DNA of 64,000 nucleotides from Dyadobacter beijingensis DSM 21582 (GTDB lineage Bacteria; Bacteroidota; Bacteroidia; Cytophagales; Spirosomataceae), in the NCBI RefSeq assembly GCF_000382205.1, contig NZ_KB907787.1:845176-909175 (forward strand), written 5' to 3'. Every line of letters begins with the position of its first letter. The stretch's first letter is position 1. This document shows positions 8,358 through 16,837 of the stretch, one piece after another. The position numbers were made by a program, and so were the translations under genes. Below the pieces are notes generated by a model. The model was not told the DNA's origin and ran no database searches. It worked only from the letters and a program-made list of their open reading frames with translations.

Positions 8358-10425
8358 TCTCCTGTTTGTTTTCTTGTCGATCGTTTCCGCGGCATTACAC
8401 GCACAAATCCCCGTCGATTTAAAAGGTTTTGACAAGAAAAGCGGCGTCCAGGCGACCGTCAGCGAGTCGAGGCTGAACATCGAATGGCCCGCCGGTAATG
8501 CCGAAACCGCGAAAGTTTCCATTGACCTGAACAAAACAAACGCGCTGATCGGCAGCCTGGGCATTGGGACTAAGGAAAAACAATACACCATCGCCCGCGA
8601 CCTCGACCCGGCCATTATCCTCACCGTAGGCAAGCGCGACCTCGTGTCGCAGAACGGCTGGAATATTTTCTTTGATAAAACCGCTTACCAGAAATACCAG
8701 AGCTATGCGGTGAAACTGGAAAAAAGCGACGTGAAAGTCGCGACAAACGGCACCCGGACCGAAATTACCGTGAACGGCGCCAAAGCCGGACCATTTACGG
8801 GTGCGGTCCAACTGACCTTATACAACGGAAGCCCGCTGCTGAACGTGGCCGCCGTGATGACGACGAACGTCGACTCGCTTGCCGTGATCTACGACGCCGG
8901 GCTCACCTCGCGCAATGAGCCCTGGGAAAGGCTTTTCTGGGCAGATACCGAAGATTTTATGCGGAATGTGGCCGTAACGAAGATGGATACGGTAGAAATG
9001 ATGGCCGTGAAATACCGCACGATCATCGGGCAGGGGAAAGAAGGTAACCTGGCCGTTTTCCCGGCTCCGCACCAGTATTTTTATCCGCTGGATAATTGCT
9101 ATAACCTCGAACACATCTGGTACGGAGAGAATTACCGCAATTTGCTTCCGGGTTTCGGAATCGGTATCCGGCATGACCTGCTGGGCGACCGCCGCTGGGT
9201 ACCCTGGTTCAATGCGCCGCCGGGAACGCAGCAGCGGTACAATTTCTTCTGCCTGCTGAGCCGCGAAAAAGATGGTAAAGTGCTCGAAAATGTGAAGGCA
9301 TTCACACATTCCGACAAGTACGAGCCGATTCCGGGTTACTACACGATGTCGAGCCACTTCCATCAGGAGCATGTGGACGACGTGCTGACGCGCAAGCCGC
9401 TGCCGGAAATGCCGGGGTTTGTGAAGGCATTCCGCAATACGGGCGTGAACATTGTGCATTTGGCCGAATTCCACGGTCCGGGTAGCCCGCGGGGGCCGGA
9501 GGCTAAGCGCTGGCCGGAGCTGAAAATGATGTTTGAGGAGTGCAAGCGGTTATCGGGCGGTAACTTTCTGCTATTGCCCGGCGAGGAGCCGAACAACTTC
9601 TTTGGCGGGCACTGGATGAATATTTTTCCCAAACCCGTTTACTGGGTCATGTCGCGGGAAAAGGACCAGCCTTTTGTGGAAGACCATCCGGAATACGGCC
9701 GTATTTACCGCATCGGCAACAAAGAGGAAATGCAGAAACTGCTCGAAATGGAGAACGGCCTCGCGTGGACGGCGCACGCCCGTACGAAAGGCTCAACCGG
9801 CTTCCCCGACAAGCATAAGGACGAGGCATTTTACAAATCGGATCAGTTCCTTGGCGCCGCGTGGAAGGCCATGCCGGCGGATCTGTCGCAGCCCAAACTG
9901 GGAAAACGCGTGCTGGACCTGATGGACGATATGGCCAATTGGGGCTATAAAAAGAATGTGCTCGCCGAAGCCGACCTGTTCCGGATTGAGCCGAATTACG
10001 AGTTGTACGGGCATTTAAACGTCAATTACCTGCAACTGGACCAGCTTCCGAAGTTCGAAGAAGGCTGGCAGCCCGTACTGGACGCGATGCGGAAGGGGAA
10101 GTTTTTCGTGACAACCGGTGAAGTGCTGATCCCGTCATTTAAAGTGAATAACATGGTGGCGGGCGAAACCGCGAAGCCCGACGCGAAAGGGAATGTGGAG
10201 ATCACACTCGATGCCAGATGGACATTCCCGCTTAACCGTGCGGAGGTGATCTCCGGCGACGGTAAGGAAGTTTTCCACGATGTGATTAATCTGAGCGATA
10301 CACACGCTTTCGGCCAGAAAAATTTTAAGTTTACCCAAAATATGAAAGGCCGGAAATGGCTGCGCCTGGAACTTTGGGACGTGGCAGCCAATGGTGCATT
10401 CACGCAGATTATCTGGCTCGAATAA
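8350..10425 (+). CDS. Secreted PHP-like (CehA/McbA-type) putative metallohydrolase
   Basis: The product has 691 residues from the ATG at 8350, which gives the signal peptide 'MRSLLFVFLSIVSAALHAQ'. An in-frame TTG at 8326 lies inside the previous gene and is not preferred. The N-terminal ~320 residues are a beta-rich region of unknown family. From about 334 a PHP-type metal site can be traced: 'SHFHQE' (His336, His338), 'HLAEFHG', 'LLPGEEPNN' (about 408-416), 'GGHWMN', and 'WTAHARTKG'. PHP proteins are metal-dependent phosphoesterases or related hydrolases. The C-terminal ~100 residues are again beta-rich. The gene is coupled to the epimerase-like gene by an 8-bp overlap and followed 21 bp later by GH43. 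The assignment is by motif reading only. Confidence 0.68.
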   Translation: MRSLLFVFLSIVSAALHAQIPVDLKGFDKKSGVQATVSESRLNIEWPAGNAETAKVSIDLNKTNALIGSLGIGTKEKQYTIARDLDPAIILTVGKRDLVSQNGWNIFFDKTAYQKYQSYAVKLEKSDVKVATNGTRTEITVNGAKAGPFTGAVQLTLYNGSPLLNVAAVMTTNVDSLAVIYDAGLTSRNEPWERLFWADTEDFMRNVAVTKMDTVEMMAVKYRTIIGQGKEGNLAVFPAPHQYFYPLDNCYNLEHIWYGENYRNLLPGFGIGIRHDLLGDRRWVPWFNAPPGTQQRYNFFCLLSREKDGKVLENVKAFTHSDKYEPIPGYYTMSSHFHQEHVDDVLTRKPLPEMPGFVKAFRNTGVNIVHLAEFHGPGSPRGPEAKRWPELKMMFEECKRLSGGNFLLLPGEEPNNFFGGHWMNIFPKPVYWVMSREKDQPFVEDHPEYGRIYRIGNKEEMQKLLEMENGLAWTAHARTKGSTGFPDKHKDEAFYKSDQFLGAAWKAMPADLSQPKLGKRVLDLMDDMANWGYKKNVLAEADLFRIEPNYELYGHLNVNYLQLDQLPKFEEGWQPVLDAMRKGKFFVTTGEVLIPSFKVNNMVAGETAKPDAKGNVEITLDARWTFPLNRAEVISGDGKEVFHDVINLSDTHAFGQKNFKFTQNMKGRKWLRLELWDVAANGAFTQIIWLE

Positions 10426-10446
10426 CGAATTTTAAATGCATTTGAA

Positions 10447-11502
10447 ATGATCAGACCCATCCTGTCGCTGCTGTTTCCATTGCTCATCAGTGGCTTTGGT
10501 CCCGGACTGGATAGTCCCGAACTGTCCAGTCGGGCAGACAAGGAGTATAAAAACCCGGTTTTTGAACCCATCCTCGCCGATCCGACGGTCGTGAAGGCCG
10601 ATGACGGCTTTTTTTACGCTTACGGGACACAGGACGACTGGGGCGATGGCAAAGGCTCGCGCCTGATCCCGATCGTGCGCTCTAAGGACCTCGTGCATTG
10701 GGATTATGTGAAAGAAGCGTTCACTACCAAACCCGCATGGAAGGAAAAAGGCGGCATTTGGGCGCCGGACGTCGTGAAAGTGAATGGTAAATACCATATG
10801 TACTACGCCTATTCCACCTGGGGCGACGTCAATCCGGGGGTAGGGCTGGCCATTGCCGATTCGCCTGCGGGGCCATTCGTGGACCACGGCAAGCTGTTCA
10901 ACAGCCAGGACATGGAAGTGCCGAATTCGATTGACCCGTTTTACCTCGAAGCCGACGGCAAAAAATATGTTTTCTGGGGTAGTTTCAGCGACAAACCGAC
11001 GCAGGGTACATATGGCGTGGAGCTCTCCGCCGACGGCAGGTCCGTACCCGATTTGTCCAAAAAATTCAAAGTGGCCGCAGGCGATTTCGAGGCAGTGATG
11101 ATCCAGAAAAAGGGCGAGTACTATTATTTTCTCGGTTCCAAAGAAAGCTGCTGCGATTTTGAGAAGAGCAAATATCACCTTCGTATGGGGCGCTCCAAAT
11201 CGATTTTCGGTCCGTTTCTCGACCAGGAAGGCAGGGATTTGAAAGAACGCGGCGCGGGTACGATGCTGCTTCATGGAAACGATATTTATGCCGGTCCGGG
11301 GCACAATGCGAGGTGGATTGCCGACGACGCCGGGGACGACTGGCTGCTCTACCACGCCATTATAAAAGCCGAGCCGCGCGTATCCACGGGCGCCAACCGC
11401 CGCGTGCTGATGCTCGATAAACTGGTCTGGAAAAACGGCTGGCCTGAAATTTCCAATGCCGAGCCAAGCTTAGAAAACCGGCCGGCACCGCTTTTTAAAT
11501 AA
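10447..11502 (+). CDS. Glycoside hydrolase family 43 enzyme (five-bladed propeller, arabinosidase/xylosidase type)
   Basis: The product has 351 residues with an N-terminal signal peptide. It shows the GH43 catalytic triad in order: Asp45 in 'PILADPTVVK' (general base), Asp163 in 'NSIDPFYLEADG' (pKa modulator) and Glu215 in 'GDFEAVMIQ' (general acid). 'GGIWAPDVVKVNGKYHMYY' is a further hallmark blade. GH43 enzymes remove or cut alpha-L-arabinofuranose or beta-D-xylose linkages; which one applies here cannot be told by eye. The gene is 21 bp after the PHP-like gene and 22 bp before the GH5-like gene, in the same operon. It is likely periplasmic, since the leader lacks a clear lipobox. Confidence 0.9.
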   Translation: MIRPILSLLFPLLISGFGPGLDSPELSSRADKEYKNPVFEPILADPTVVKADDGFFYAYGTQDDWGDGKGSRLIPIVRSKDLVHWDYVKEAFTTKPAWKEKGGIWAPDVVKVNGKYHMYYAYSTWGDVNPGVGLAIADSPAGPFVDHGKLFNSQDMEVPNSIDPFYLEADGKKYVFWGSFSDKPTQGTYGVELSADGRSVPDLSKKFKVAAGDFEAVMIQKKGEYYYFLGSKESCCDFEKSKYHLRMGRSKSIFGPFLDQEGRDLKERGAGTMLLHGNDIYAGPGHNARWIADDAGDDWLLYHAIIKAEPRVSTGANRRVLMLDKLVWKNGWPEISNAEPSLENRPAPLFK

Positions 11503-11524
11503 TCAAAACCAATTCTAACACCTG

Positions 11525-12691
11525 ATGAAATTCTTAAAAACGACGATCTGGGCCCTTGCGGCCTGTCTGATGTTGCAGAACTGCGCCAAAAAAGCAGAAG
11601 AAGAAAAGAAAGACGAGGCGGCAGCGACCGAACAATCCGCCGGTCGTGAAATCTGGACCAAAGAGCAGGCCAGGGAATGGTATGCCAAGCAGGGCTGGCT
11701 CGTAGGCGCCGACTTCCTCCCAAGCACGGCCATTAACCAGCTCGAAATGTTCCAGGCCGAGTCGTTCGACACGGCGACGATCGATAAGGAGCTTGGCTGG
11801 GCGCAGAATATCGGCATGAACACGATGCGCGTGTACCTGCATGATTTGCTCTACCAGCAAGATTCCGCAGGATTTATCAAGCGCCTTGATACATTCCTGG
11901 ATATTACGAAAAAGCACAATATCAAACCGGTACTCGTGCTATTCGATTCTTGCTGGGACCCATTCCCGAAACTGGGTAAGCAGCGCGATCCGAAACCCGG
12001 CGTGCATAACTCGGGCTGGGTGCAAAATCCGGGCTTCGATGCATTGAAGGACAGCACGCAATATCCGCGCCTGGAAAGGTACGTGAAAGGCACGGTGGCC
12101 GCATTCGCGAACGACGACCGCGTGCTGATGTGGGACATCTGGAACGAGCCGGACAACACCAACAACAGCTCTTACGGCAAAGTGGAACTGCCTAACAAAG
12201 TGGATTATGTGCTTCCATTGATGGTGAAATCCTTCGAGTGGGCACGTTCCGTAAATCCGTCGCAGCCGCTGTCATCGGGCGTATGGGCAGGCGACTGGTC
12301 TTCACCGGAAAAACTGAAACCGATCGAAAAAGCGCAGATCGACCAGTCCGACGTGATCACTTTCCACAATTACGAAAATGCGCAGGAGTTTGAGAAACGC
12401 ATTAAATGGCTGGAACCTTACGGTCGTCCATTGATCTGTACCGAATACATGTCACGCGGAAACGGCAGCTTCTTCGAAACCTCTCTGCCCGTGGCGAAGA
12501 AATACAACGTAGGGGCGATCAACTGGGGCCTTGTGGACGGCAAGTCGCAGACGATTTACCCGTGGGACAGCTGGAAGAAGACCTATACGAAAGAGCCAGA
12601 CCTCTGGTTCCACGACATTTTCAGAAAAGACGGCACGCCGTACAAGCAGGCTGAGGTGGATTTGATTAAGAAGCTGACTGCGGCGAAATAG
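11525..12691 (+). CDS. GH5-like (cellulase-type clan A) glycoside hydrolase lipoprotein
   Basis: The product has 388 residues. It is a lipoprotein with Cys20 in 'LMLQNCAKK', then a charged 'AEEEKKDEAA' tether. The (beta/alpha)8 barrel shows the clan A acid/base in 'MWDIWNEPDN' (Glu208) and the nucleophile at the end of a later strand in 'PLICTEYMSRG' (Glu307). It resembles the 'cellulase family glycosylhydrolase' group (GH5 or a close relative); substrate specificity is not readable. It is the last gene of the operon: a strong intrinsic terminator begins 24 bp after the stop. Confidence 0.87.
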   Translation: MKFLKTTIWALAACLMLQNCAKKAEEEKKDEAAATEQSAGREIWTKEQAREWYAKQGWLVGADFLPSTAINQLEMFQAESFDTATIDKELGWAQNIGMNTMRVYLHDLLYQQDSAGFIKRLDTFLDITKKHNIKPVLVLFDSCWDPFPKLGKQRDPKPGVHNSGWVQNPGFDALKDSTQYPRLERYVKGTVAAFANDDRVLMWDIWNEPDNTNNSSYGKVELPNKVDYVLPLMVKSFEWARSVNPSQPLSSGVWAGDWSSPEKLKPIEKAQIDQSDVITFHNYENAQEFEKRIKWLEPYGRPLICTEYMSRGNGSFFETSLPVAKKYNVGAINWGLVDGKSQTIYPWDSWKKTYTKEPDLWFHDIFRKDGTPYKQAEVDLIKKLTAAK

Positions 12692-12715
12692 GCGTATTGC
12701 TTGAACCGCAATTAG

Positions 12716-12750
12716 AAACGCTCTGTTTGACGTCAAGCAGAGCGTTTTTT
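12716..12750 (+). terminator. Strong intrinsic terminator closing the first operon
   Basis: A 14-bp stem (12716-12729 with 12734-12747, one G-T wobble) surrounds a 4-nt ACGT loop and runs directly into a T-tract (to 12750). It lies 24 bp after the GH5-like stop codon and separates the operon from the minus-strand genes beyond. Confidence 0.93.
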
Positions 12751-12835
12751 ATTCCCGAATGCGCTGCAAAAGAACCGCGAGGTTAAGTTCTGGAATTACC
12801 TTTTCCAGTTCTGCTTGCTGTATCAAAACCATTCC

Positions 12836-13561
12836 TTAGTTGAGCATGCCGGATAGCCGGGAAAAGTACAACTCGTTCTGCCGCCGGATCTCCCTGAACT
12901 CTACCAAAATTTCAGTGTTCGCGTCACTTGCCGCGCCTTTTTCCAGCAAGGCAATTTTGTGATCGTAATTTTCGACCACTTCACTGCGGTAATGCAATGT
13001 GGAATGGACGGCGTCAGCGATTTTCTGTCCAGGCCAGAATTTCTGCAGGCGACTTAACCCGTAAGCCACCAGCCCCGGCGCGTAAGCCTTCTCCTGAATT
13101 AATATATCCACATACTTACCGAGCTCGTTTGCCGCCAGGCTGGATGTGTCGGCAAGCAGGTTGGTTTTCGTAATCATTCCTCTCGCGCATTCCTGTTTGT
13201 AGAGCGACAGGTATGGGCCGGCCTCCATTTTTTTTAAAAAACGGTCCACTTTGCCGGCTTCGGTTTGCCAGTCGGGCACAACGGGCTTTCCTGCTTCTAT
13301 TTCCGTCAGCTTGTCGTCCGCCGGCAGGAAAAGCCGGTCTTGAAACATCGTTTGATAGAAAACAATGTCATAATCCGGTGCCGGTTTCAGGTTATGAAAA
13401 TTCAGGTCAAACGGTATAGTGGTTAAATTCCCTTCGTTGAAGCCATTCTGCAAGTATTCGAGCACTTTCGCCTCTTTATCGGGTACGGTGCCACCCTGTT
13501 TCTCGACGCTGCACGCGGAGACGGCAATGGATAGCAGTAAAGTAATGTGTGTAGTGTTCAT
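12836..13561 (-). CDS. Unrecognised lipoprotein
   Basis: The product has 241 residues. The signal peptide ends in a lipobox with Cys17 ('SIAVSACSVEK'). The mature protein is rich in helix-forming residues and has no motif I recognise. The C-terminal third ('LEKGAASDANTEILVEFRE' onward) looks like an amphipathic helical hairpin. It lies 15 bp downstream of the small cysteine-rich gene on the same strand, so the two probably form a dicistronic unit expressed away from the sulfatase gene. I cannot assign a function. Confidence 0.78.
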   Translation of the reverse strand: MNTTHITLLLSIAVSACSVEKQGGTVPDKEAKVLEYLQNGFNEGNLTTIPFDLNFHNLKPAPDYDIVFYQTMFQDRLFLPADDKLTEIEAGKPVVPDWQTEAGKVDRFLKKMEAGPYLSLYKQECARGMITKTNLLADTSSLAANELGKYVDILIQEKAYAPGLVAYGLSRLQKFWPGQKIADAVHSTLHYRSEVVENYDHKIALLEKGAASDANTEILVEFREIRRQNELYFSRLSGMLN

Positions 13562-13576
13562 GGGTGGTTGCAGGTT

Positions 13577-13894
13577 TTAATTTGCGGATTTTCTTGCGGT
13601 ACAATCCATGTTGCAATAGGTGTCGATCATCATCTGATCCATGTACAGAGCCTGCGTCCAGTTATTCGAACCGCACAATTTAACGAGCTTGGTCACCGTG
13701 TATGGACTTGGAAGCTTGTTCTGATAGCAGCACCCCGGCATTTGGTCATTTACGTAATAACCGACTTTGTTTTTCGTGCATCCGTCAGGCGGGTTGCCCC
13801 ATTCACAGGAGCACATAAACGGTACGGCATTGACAAATAGCTGTGCGGCAACCGCGAAGATTAGTGCTGCGAGACTTGTGGATTTTCTTTTCAT
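13577..13894 (-). CDS. Small secreted cysteine-rich protein of unknown function
   Basis: The product has 105 residues. An N-terminal signal peptide (about 1-23, 'AALIFAVAAQLFVNAVPF') precedes a compact mature part with eight cysteines: 'FMCSCEWG', 'DGCTK', 'PGCCYQN', 'KLCGSNN' and 'DTYCNMDC'. The even number suggests four disulfides in an exported mini-protein. No lipobox fits well, so it is probably soluble in the periplasm or secreted. It is transcribed upstream of the lipoprotein at 12836-13561 (15-bp spacer). I do not recognise the family. The length and codon usage look like a genuine gene, and no other frame competes. Confidence 0.72.
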   Translation of the reverse strand: MKRKSTSLAALIFAVAAQLFVNAVPFMCSCEWGNPPDGCTKNKVGYYVNDQMPGCCYQNKLPSPYTVTKLVKLCGSNNWTQALYMDQMMIDTYCNMDCTARKSAN

Positions 13895-14109
13895 AGTAAT
13901 GTGATAGCGTTAGGTGAAACTTGTTTCGGCCCGTACAAAGAATTTGCAACCTGAAGGTCAAGTTAAATGTGGAGGGATTTGTTCTCCAAATCCATTTATC
14001 CCACGGTTAAACTATTTCCCAAAACCCTGTTATAGGTAATCTTTCAATTTTCAACCGGCAAAGTCGGCGTGAATCAATATCTTCACGGACTGATTCTTAA
14101 ACCATCTTT

Positions 14110-15654
14110 ATGACCCAAAAGTACCTTTCGCTCACGGGCGTGTGCCTCGCCGCTTTCCTGCTTTTATCGTTCGCGCTTTTCGCCCAGAAACGCCCGTCCA
14201 AACCTAATGTGATCTTCATCTACGCCGACGATGTCGGGTATGGCGACCTCAGTGCCTATGGCGCCACGAAAATCAGCACGCCCAATATCGACCGTATCGG
14301 GAAGGAGGGCATTCGCTTCACGAACGCGCATGCGAGCTCTGCTACCTGTACGCCCTCGCGGTTTGCGCTCATGACGGGCAAATACCCGTGGCGGCAAAAA
14401 GGTACCGGCGTGCTGCCGGGCGATGCGTCGCTCATCATCCCGACCAACCAGCTGACATTGCCGGCGATATTCCAGCATGCGGGCTACAAGACCGGCTCGG
14501 TGGGAAAATGGCACCTCGGGCTTGGCGAGAACAACCGGCAGATCAACTGGAACAAACCTATTACCAAGGGTCCTAACGAGGTCGGTTTCGATTATGCATT
14601 CTTTTTCCCGGCCACGTCCGACCGCGTCCCGACGGTCTTTGTAGAGAACCACGACGTCCAGGACCTCAACCCGGACGACCCCATTGAAGTGGATTATTCC
14701 AAAAAAATCGGCAATGAACCCACCGGCCTCGAAAACCCGGATTTGCTCAAACTACCGGCATCGCCTAACCACGGTCACAACAATACGATCGTGAACGGCA
14801 TCGGCCGGATCGGCTGGATGACGGGCGGCAAGCAAGCGCGCTGGACCGACGAGGAAATCGCCCATGTTTTTCTCAGTAAAGCCGGGCAATTCATCGAAGA
14901 AAACAGCAAGAACCCGTTTTTTCTCTATTTTTCGCTGAACGACATTCACGTGCCGCGGATGCCGAGCACGCAGTTTAAAGGCAAAAGCAAAATGGGTTTG
15001 CGCGGCGATGTGATCCTGCAAATGGACTGGACGGTCGGCGAAATTTTGAAAAAGCTGGACGAGCTGAAAATCGCTGATCATACGCTGATCATCTTTTCAA
15101 GCGACAACGGCCCTGTGCTGGACGACGGCTATGCCGACCACGCCGTAGCGCTCGCAAAAGGCCACAGTGCGGCCGGGCCATTGCGTGGCGGCAAGTACAG
15201 CGCATTCGAAGGCGGCACGCGGGTGCCGTGGCTGGCGCGCTGGCCGCAGGGTATCAAGCCGGGCATTGTCTCGGATGCATTGATCTGCCAGATTGATATG
15301 ATGGCGTCGTTTGCGCACTTCTTTCATCAAAAAACGGAGAGCGAAGAGGCGGTGGATAGTTTCAACGTGCTGGATGCCATGCTGGGCAAAAGCACGATCG
15401 GCCGCAGCTGGCTCATTAAACAAGGCGGCGCGCTGTCCATCACGCAGGGAAACTGGAAGTACATCGAACCCCGGGAAGGGAAAGCGGTGGCAGAGCTGAC
15501 CAATATTGAAACCGGCGCGAACCCAAAGCCGCAGCTATATGATTTGAGTAAGGATATCGGGGAGAAAAACAACGTGGCGGACAAGTATCCGGCAAAGGTA
15601 AAGGCGATGGCCGCCGAGCTGGAAAAAGTGCGGGAGGCTGGTAGGAGTCACTAG
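14110..15654 (+). CDS. Formylglycine-dependent arylsulfatase (S1 family)
   Basis: The product has 514 residues with signal peptide 'LLLSFALFAQ'. The sulfatase signature is intact: 'SSATCTPSRFALMTGKYPW', where Cys80 is the residue converted to formylglycine and Arg84 follows in CxPSR. Metal ligands Asp40 and Asp41 are in 'IYADDVGYGD', and the distal metal site is in 'IIFSSDNGPV'. It would remove sulfate esters from a glycan or other organic sulfate in the periplasm. No sulfatase-maturing radical SAM enzyme or FGE is encoded in this window, so activation must come from elsewhere. The gene stands alone: a divergent spacer of about 215 bp precedes it and a secreted protein gene follows after 71 bp. 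Confidence 0.95.
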   Translation: MTQKYLSLTGVCLAAFLLLSFALFAQKRPSKPNVIFIYADDVGYGDLSAYGATKISTPNIDRIGKEGIRFTNAHASSATCTPSRFALMTGKYPWRQKGTGVLPGDASLIIPTNQLTLPAIFQHAGYKTGSVGKWHLGLGENNRQINWNKPITKGPNEVGFDYAFFFPATSDRVPTVFVENHDVQDLNPDDPIEVDYSKKIGNEPTGLENPDLLKLPASPNHGHNNTIVNGIGRIGWMTGGKQARWTDEEIAHVFLSKAGQFIEENSKNPFFLYFSLNDIHVPRMPSTQFKGKSKMGLRGDVILQMDWTVGEILKKLDELKIADHTLIIFSSDNGPVLDDGYADHAVALAKGHSAAGPLRGGKYSAFEGGTRVPWLARWPQGIKPGIVSDALICQIDMMASFAHFFHQKTESEEAVDSFNVLDAMLGKSTIGRSWLIKQGGALSITQGNWKYIEPREGKAVAELTNIETGANPKPQLYDLSKDIGEKNNVADKYPAKVKAMAAELEKVREAGRSH

Positions 15655-15725
15655 CAAAAAAAGATCTAAAAAAAGTTACCATCGTAATCCCCTCACGTCT
15701 AAATGCATAAACGACCAACCAGTTT

Positions 15726-16736
15726 ATGCAAAAAACAATCTTTACCCTCGCATTCGCGCTGCTGGCAGCCGTCGGCAGCGCTCAAACGGTTTACTTTCAC
15801 CAGGATTTCAGCCAGACCACCGGCCTGATCGACCCGCAACCCGACACCGGCCAGTTCAGCCACGTCATTCTAACAGCCCCCGCGCTCTCGTACCATCAGT
15901 TTCACAAAGGCTACATGGAGCTCGTCCGCAGTCGGCAGGATTCGGCAACGGGGGGTATTATACGTACACTGCGTGCGACGCCATTTGAACCGAATCCCGA
16001 AACGCTCGTCATACGTATCAAACTCAGTGTGGAAGATATTCAGTCAGCGGGTGTAAATGCCTTGTACCTGTACGTCGGCGAGGATTTTAATCCTGTCAAC
16101 AACTCTTTTCCCGGCAATGGGCTGATGTTTGCCAAATGCTCCATGAACTTCACAGACGAGGGGTTCACTGTGAAAGACCTCGAAACGCAGCAAACCAGCC
16201 CCATTTGCCCGGAAAAAAAGCAGGTAACGCTTACCTGGGTACTGAATAACTCGCCAAAACCGTTGCCTTACCGCATCACCACGGCAGGCCCCGAAGAAAC
16301 CGCCCGGCCCGGCACCTACGATCTCTGGGTCGGCGACGTGCCGGTCTGCAAAGCCAGCCGGGCCTATCCCGGTACTTCTGCCTATTCCAAAACCAAGCTC
16401 TCCAACTTCGAAATGCGCTTTCGCAACGGCGTTGGCAAGATCCGTATCGACGAAATTTCCATCGACGACGGCACCCCGAAACATGTCAGTGACGACTTTT
16501 TCCTCGCCCCGAATCCCGCCGGGCGAGATGGCATTTTTGTCGTTGGAAAAGGGGTGAATGCAGCCGCTATTCGTCTGATCGACATGAATGGGTGGGTATT
16601 GCCGGTTAAAACATCCCTCCCAAAACAGGACCGTTTGAAAGTGCTGCCATTGTGCCCGCCGGCTTCCGGCATTCATACGCTCGAGCTGAAAATGCCGGAC
16701 GGCCGGTTGCATAGGCTGAAATTGATGATCGAGTAG
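15726..16736 (+). CDS. Secreted protein with a C-terminal T9SS-type sorting domain
   Basis: The product has 336 residues with signal peptide 'MQKTIFTLAFALLAAVGSAQ'. The central part is an all-beta region of unknown function beginning 'TVYFHQDFSQTTGL', possibly a jelly-roll, with a cysteine pair near 138 and 160. The last ~80 residues look like a type A sorting domain of the type IX secretion system: 'FFLAPNPAGRDGIFVV', 'IRLIDMNGWVLPV', 'PASGIHTLELKMPDGR', then 'HRLKLMIE' at the end. The protein should therefore cross the outer membrane through T9SS and be anchored or released. It follows the sulfatase by 71 bp and may be co-transcribed. The effector part is unassigned. Confidence 0.8.
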   Translation: MQKTIFTLAFALLAAVGSAQTVYFHQDFSQTTGLIDPQPDTGQFSHVILTAPALSYHQFHKGYMELVRSRQDSATGGIIRTLRATPFEPNPETLVIRIKLSVEDIQSAGVNALYLYVGEDFNPVNNSFPGNGLMFAKCSMNFTDEGFTVKDLETQQTSPICPEKKQVTLTWVLNNSPKPLPYRITTAGPEETARPGTYDLWVGDVPVCKASRAYPGTSAYSKTKLSNFEMRFRNGVGKIRIDEISIDDGTPKHVSDDFFLAPNPAGRDGIFVVGKGVNAAAIRLIDMNGWVLPVKTSLPKQDRLKVLPLCPPASGIHTLELKMPDGRLHRLKLMIE

Positions 16737-16800
16737 CTGCAAGTAGGACGATTGCCGGAATGAATTAAACTAATCTTGTAAAATAAATTGAGTTTGCGGT

Positions 16801-16808
16801 TAAGTTTG
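16801..16808 (+). promoter_or_regulatory. Possible Bacteroidetes -7 element (TAAGTTTG) for the sigma-factor gene
   Basis: TAAGTTTG fits the Bacteroidetes -7 consensus TAnnTTTG exactly and lies 29 bp before the ATG at 16838. The -33 partner is weak: CTTG at 16775-16778 with a 22-bp spacer. The assignment is tentative because one 8-mer match is expected by chance in a few kilobases. Confidence 0.35.
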
Positions 16809-16837
16809 ACTTATTTAGTCGTCCCTTTCAGCAAGTT

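Noticed and set aside
12790..12808. Hairpin CTGGAA/TTCCAG after the minus-strand lipoprotein gene
   Set aside because: The 6-bp stem without a T-run is too weak to call a terminator.
13975..13993. Hairpin GGATTTG/CAAATCC in the divergent spacer before the sulfatase gene
   Set aside because: The stem is only 7 bp, no T-run follows and it is distant from both genes; it is too weak to annotate as terminator or operator.
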